NCBI GenBank assembly: GCA_023269295.1
Contig: JAHFTU010000055.1
Location: 2,486 to 8,470 of the forward strand
Reading direction: 5' to 3'
Origin: Candidatus Woesearchaeota archaeon
GTDB lineage: Archaea > Nanobdellota > Nanobdellia > Woesearchaeales > UBA10216
Length of the DNA: 5,985 nucleotides
The notes below the pieces were generated by a model. The model saw only the letters and a list, made by a program, of their open reading frames with translations. It searched no databases and had not been told where the DNA came from. Shown here piece after piece: positions 3,792 through 5,985 of the stretch. How positions within the stretch are numbered: position 1 is the stretch's first letter; every line of letters starts with the position of its first letter. Position numbers and translations under genes: made by a program.

Positions 3792-5985
3792 TTGGGAATC
3801 ATTAGCTTAACCAACAGCAAAAAGGGGAAACTGTACTTTAAGTTTTTCATAGCCGCAGCGCTCATAGCCGTAGCATTATTCTCTTACTTTGCTCTCGCCT
3901 CTGCCCCCACTTCCACCCCAGTTGCTTCCCCTGCGATTGTGAGCAACAACGGCACGTTGCTGGGCAGCACTCAGATTGCCAACGCCTCAATCGCAGCAGC
4001 CGCCCAGCAGCTTTTCTTTTCCTCAAACTTCTCTGCCGAAAACGCAAGCCAGGAAACCAACAGCACCTTCAAGTGGTTCAAGAGAACTCTTTACCAGCCC
4101 CAAAACCGCTCGCTGGTTGGCTACTGGAAGCTGGACGCTTACCGCGATGGTTATCAGCCAAGGAACGGCTCGCTGGTTGGGTATTGGAAGCTGGATGGTG
4201 ATGCGACTGACAGCAGCCAGTTTGGGAATAGGGGAACCATGCTTAATGGTGTGCAGGACAACTTAAGCCAAAGCTGTAAAATTGACAATTGTTTGTTCTT
4301 TGACGGGTCTAACGATTTGATTAACATCTCATTTTCCCAAAGCCTAAATCTTACAAGCAGCTTTACTGTTGAGGCTTGGGTTAAGGAAGGGCCGACAGCT
4401 AACTTCCCACTGATCTTTAGTGCCAGAAACCCTCTAAACCCATACTATGGGTGGACAATCGCAGGAGGGCCGCTCGGCGCCAATGGCAATAAGATTCTCC
4501 TAACTATAAGTGGGGCGTCGGTTAATGGAGCTATAGACATTTCTAACAACCAATGGCACCATGTGGCTGCCACGTATGATGGCACTACAGGTCGCCTCTA
4601 CGTTGATGGTGTGGCAGATACCTCAGGTGCGCTTGCCAATAATAACCTGACTGGTTTCAACAGGACGATGTTTTACATTGGTTTTGACCCAGACCAGGCG
4701 CAGGCTTGGAACGGCTCCATCGACGAAGTTGCCATCTACAGCTACGCCAAGTCCGCAGCAGAAATCTCAAACGACTACAAGTTCTCGCCTTACTATGCCA
4801 AGGACAGCAGCCCTGCTGGGAATCATGGGACCTTGTACAATGGCGCCAGGGGCAACCAGTCGATGAATTGCAAAATTGATGATTGCGTGTTTTTTGATGG
4901 CGTGGATGACTTTGTAAATGTTTCTAACACGACTGGCTTCAGGTTCCCTGACGTTGACAGCAAGGACTGGACCGTGGAGATGTGGGCTCTTGCCCTTAAC
5001 CAGCAAGGCACTAATTCAGGCCAGCCTGGGCTTTGGGCTCTTGATGGAAATCACGTCCTTTACAGGCTGTCTGATGGAACTGTGCAGGTGTATTGGGGCG
5101 GCTCACTAATAAATGGCGGTATTGCCAACAACACATGGGCGCATTATGCTGTAACTAGAAGCGGCAACACTTTCACGCTTTACTTTAACGGCGCAGCTAA
5201 CGGCACAGCCACTTCCACCAACAGGGCTTCCATTAACAACTTCATGCTTGGCACCCAGACAGGCGGCGCTTATACCCTTAACGGCACCATTGACGAAGTC
5301 GCCATCTACAGCTACGCCAAGTCCGCTGACCAAATCCTGCAGGACTACAAAAACAGCCCGTACAGCGCCATGATTTACAAGGATGCTGTGGGGTACTGGC
5401 ACTTGGATGAGAATGGAGGAACTAATGGTTATGCTGATAGCAGCGGACAAGGAAACACTGGAACGATTGTTGGCGTCGTTGCCAACACCACAGGAATCAT
5501 AAAAGGAGCTGCGAACTTTAACGGCAGTTCTAACTACATTAGTGTTGGGAACCCTGATTCCCTGAACAACCTGACAAACTTCACCATCAGCGCATGGGTT
5601 TACGTTGCTCATCCTACCAATGCGTGGATGTATTATATGGGGAAAGATTATTATGAGAGAGGAGCACTATCATTGGGTTATGGCAACGAGAATGGGTTGT
5701 GGTTTACTGCTGCTGATAAGAACGCAGCCTCTTGGGGGACTCCTAACTTGACGAACGTGTGGGTGCATCTCGTTACCACTGGTGACGGCTCTAATGTGCG
5801 CTCGTACGAAAACGGAGTATTAAAGAGTACCCAAGGTATTTCCGGTGGTTTTAGGATAAACTCGAGCTCCGCATGGTGGATTGGCGTGTCATCAGGAGAC
5901 ACCAGATACTGGAACGGCAGCATAGACGAAGTCGCCATCTACAACCGCACCCTTAACGCTTCTGAAATCAAGCAGCTCTACCTCC
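3792..5985 (+). CDS. Secreted or membrane-anchored protein with three LamG (concanavalin-like) domains, 3' end missing
   Basis: 731 residues visible, open at the window edge. From the TTG start: basic NSKKGKLYFK, then the hydrophobic FFIAAALIAVALFSYFALASA (residues 18-38), a signal peptide or membrane anchor. A Ser/Thr/Asn-rich stalk leads to LamG domains at about 126-330, 333-524 and 525-731. Each has the YW.LD-type first strand or its remnant, a W(H/A/V)H core line (W255, W449, W657) and closes with IDEVAIY (near 310, 500 and 711). Domains 1 and 2 carry CKID(N/D)C (C162/C167, C360/C365), a likely disulphide, absent from domain 3. I count about 28 N-x-S/T sequons, fitting an archaeal surface glycoprotein. 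The LamG fold binds glycans or proteins. TTG is chosen because no ATG or GTG lies upstream of the hydrophobic segment in frame; GGGGTG sits only 2 nt before it. A 60-bp tandem repeat precedes domain 1. Confidence 0.88.
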   Translation, partial: MGIISLTNSKKGKLYFKFFIAAALIAVALFSYFALASAPTSTPVASPAIVSNNGTLLGSTQIANASIAAAAQQLFFSSNFSAENASQETNSTFKWFKRTLYQPQNRSLVGYWKLDAYRDGYQPRNGSLVGYWKLDGDATDSSQFGNRGTMLNGVQDNLSQSCKIDNCLFFDGSNDLINISFSQSLNLTSSFTVEAWVKEGPTANFPLIFSARNPLNPYYGWTIAGGPLGANGNKILLTISGASVNGAIDISNNQWHHVAATYDGTTGRLYVDGVADTSGALANNNLTGFNRTMFYIGFDPDQAQAWNGSIDEVAIYSYAKSAAEISNDYKFSPYYAKDSSPAGNHGTLYNGARGNQSMNCKIDDCVFFDGVDDFVNVSNTTGFRFPDVDSKDWTVEMWALALNQQGTNSGQPGLWALDGNHVLYRLSDGTVQVYWGGSLINGGIANNTWAHYAVTRSGNTFTLYFNGAANGTATSTNRASINNFMLGTQTGGAYTLNGTIDEVAIYSYAKSADQILQDYKNSPYSAMIYKDAVGYWHLDENGGTNGYADSSGQGNTGTIVGVVANTTGIIKGAANFNGSSNYISVGNPDSLNNLTNFTISAWVYVAHPTNAWMYYMGKDYYERGALSLGYGNENGLWFTAADKNAASWGTPNLTNVWVHLVTTGDGSNVRSYENGVLKSTQGISGGFRINSSSAWWIGVSSGDTRYWNGSIDEVAIYNRTLNASEIKQLYL
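4092..4211 (+). repeat. 60-bp tandem duplication at the entry of LamG domain 1
   Basis: Two copies with a 60-bp period (4092-4151 and 4152-4211), in frame. The first 45 bases match at 36 positions, then similarity fades. They encode YQPQNRSLVGYWKLD and YQPRNGSLVGYWKLD. YWKLD is the first strand of a LamG domain, so the protein has two copies of this strand in front of a single domain. Confidence 0.75.
4731..4756 (+). repeat. 26-bp exact repeat, copy 1 (end of LamG domain 1)
   Basis: Encodes AIYSYAKSA, part of the closing strand and linker of LamG domain 1. The identical 26 bases recur at 5301-5326, and the first 10 recur in domain 3 at 5934-5943. Identity extends through synonymous positions, which points to recent duplication or gene conversion between domains. 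Confidence 0.85.
5301..5326 (+). repeat. 26-bp exact repeat, copy 2 (end of LamG domain 2)
   Basis: Identical to 4731-4756, 570 bp downstream and in the same frame, encoding AIYSYAKSA at the end of LamG domain 2. Recombination between the copies would delete or add exactly one domain (190 residues) in frame. Confidence 0.85.

Noticed and set aside
3496..3810. A 104-codon open frame on the plus strand
   Set aside because: It is antisense to the 47-aa gene, crosses the TATA box, lacks a ribosome-binding site and has an unlikely Cys/Phe-rich composition.
4767..5938. Minus-strand open frames (4767-5006, 5106-5612, 5678-5938) inside the LamG gene
   Set aside because: The plus frame has clear LamG repeats and is continuous; the minus frames have no start signals or recognisable protein.
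1..5985. CRISPR arrays, transposase genes, tRNA attachment sites
   Set aside because: No regularly spaced direct repeats, transposase motifs or tRNA genes were found on either strand.

Overview
The window reads as archaeal. Genes are preceded by TTTAAATA/TTTATAAA-type TATA boxes at archaeal spacing, several also carry GGAGG/GGTGAT ribosome-binding sites, two genes seem to use TTG starts, and the gene content (HIT-family proteins with an HFMxH-type active-site line, VapBC with short ribbon-helix-helix proteins, a sequon-rich LamG surface protein) resembles DPANN-type or other small-genome archaea. The lineage is inferred from family resemblance and is not proven.

Layout, left to right. (1) 1-1228, minus strand: two tandem, ATGA-overlapping HIT-family genes, the second cut by the window edge. 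Both keep the CxxC...H...H zinc site, but the nucleophilic histidine is replaced (Met in one, Ser in the other). (2) 1229-1594: divergent promoters and a solitary 53-aa ribbon-helix-helix (RHH) regulator on the plus strand. (3) 1595-1935: no confident gene. This stretch holds a dense set of alternating ACCCTT/AAGGGT inverted repeats forming nested hairpins directly downstream of the toxin gene. (4) 1936-2848, minus strand: a compact operon of two RHH antitoxin-like genes followed by a PIN-domain VapC toxin. The first antitoxin-like gene ends just where the toxin-binding tail of the second begins. (5) 2857-2966: a GC-rich long imperfect hairpin with a GCAA tetraloop, placed as the leader of an unrecognised 163-aa gene (2998-3489, plus). 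(6) 3568-3792: a 47-aa helical-repeat peptide gene (minus) and a large secreted protein gene (plus) diverge from one palindromic TATA box. (7) 3792-5985: N-terminal 731 residues of a membrane-anchored or secreted protein with three LamG/concanavalin-like domains, running off the window.

How it fits together. The HIT pair looks translationally coupled and may form a hetero-oligomer with a binding rather than hydrolytic role. The VapB-VapB-VapC operon is a standard toxin-antitoxin unit with an added tail-less regulator. The LamG protein is probably exposed and N-glycosylated. The mix of toxin-antitoxin genes, small orphan genes, repeats and a surface protein suggests a variable region of the chromosome. 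The least explained pieces are the structured leader at 2857-2991 and the hairpin cluster at 1678-1927.
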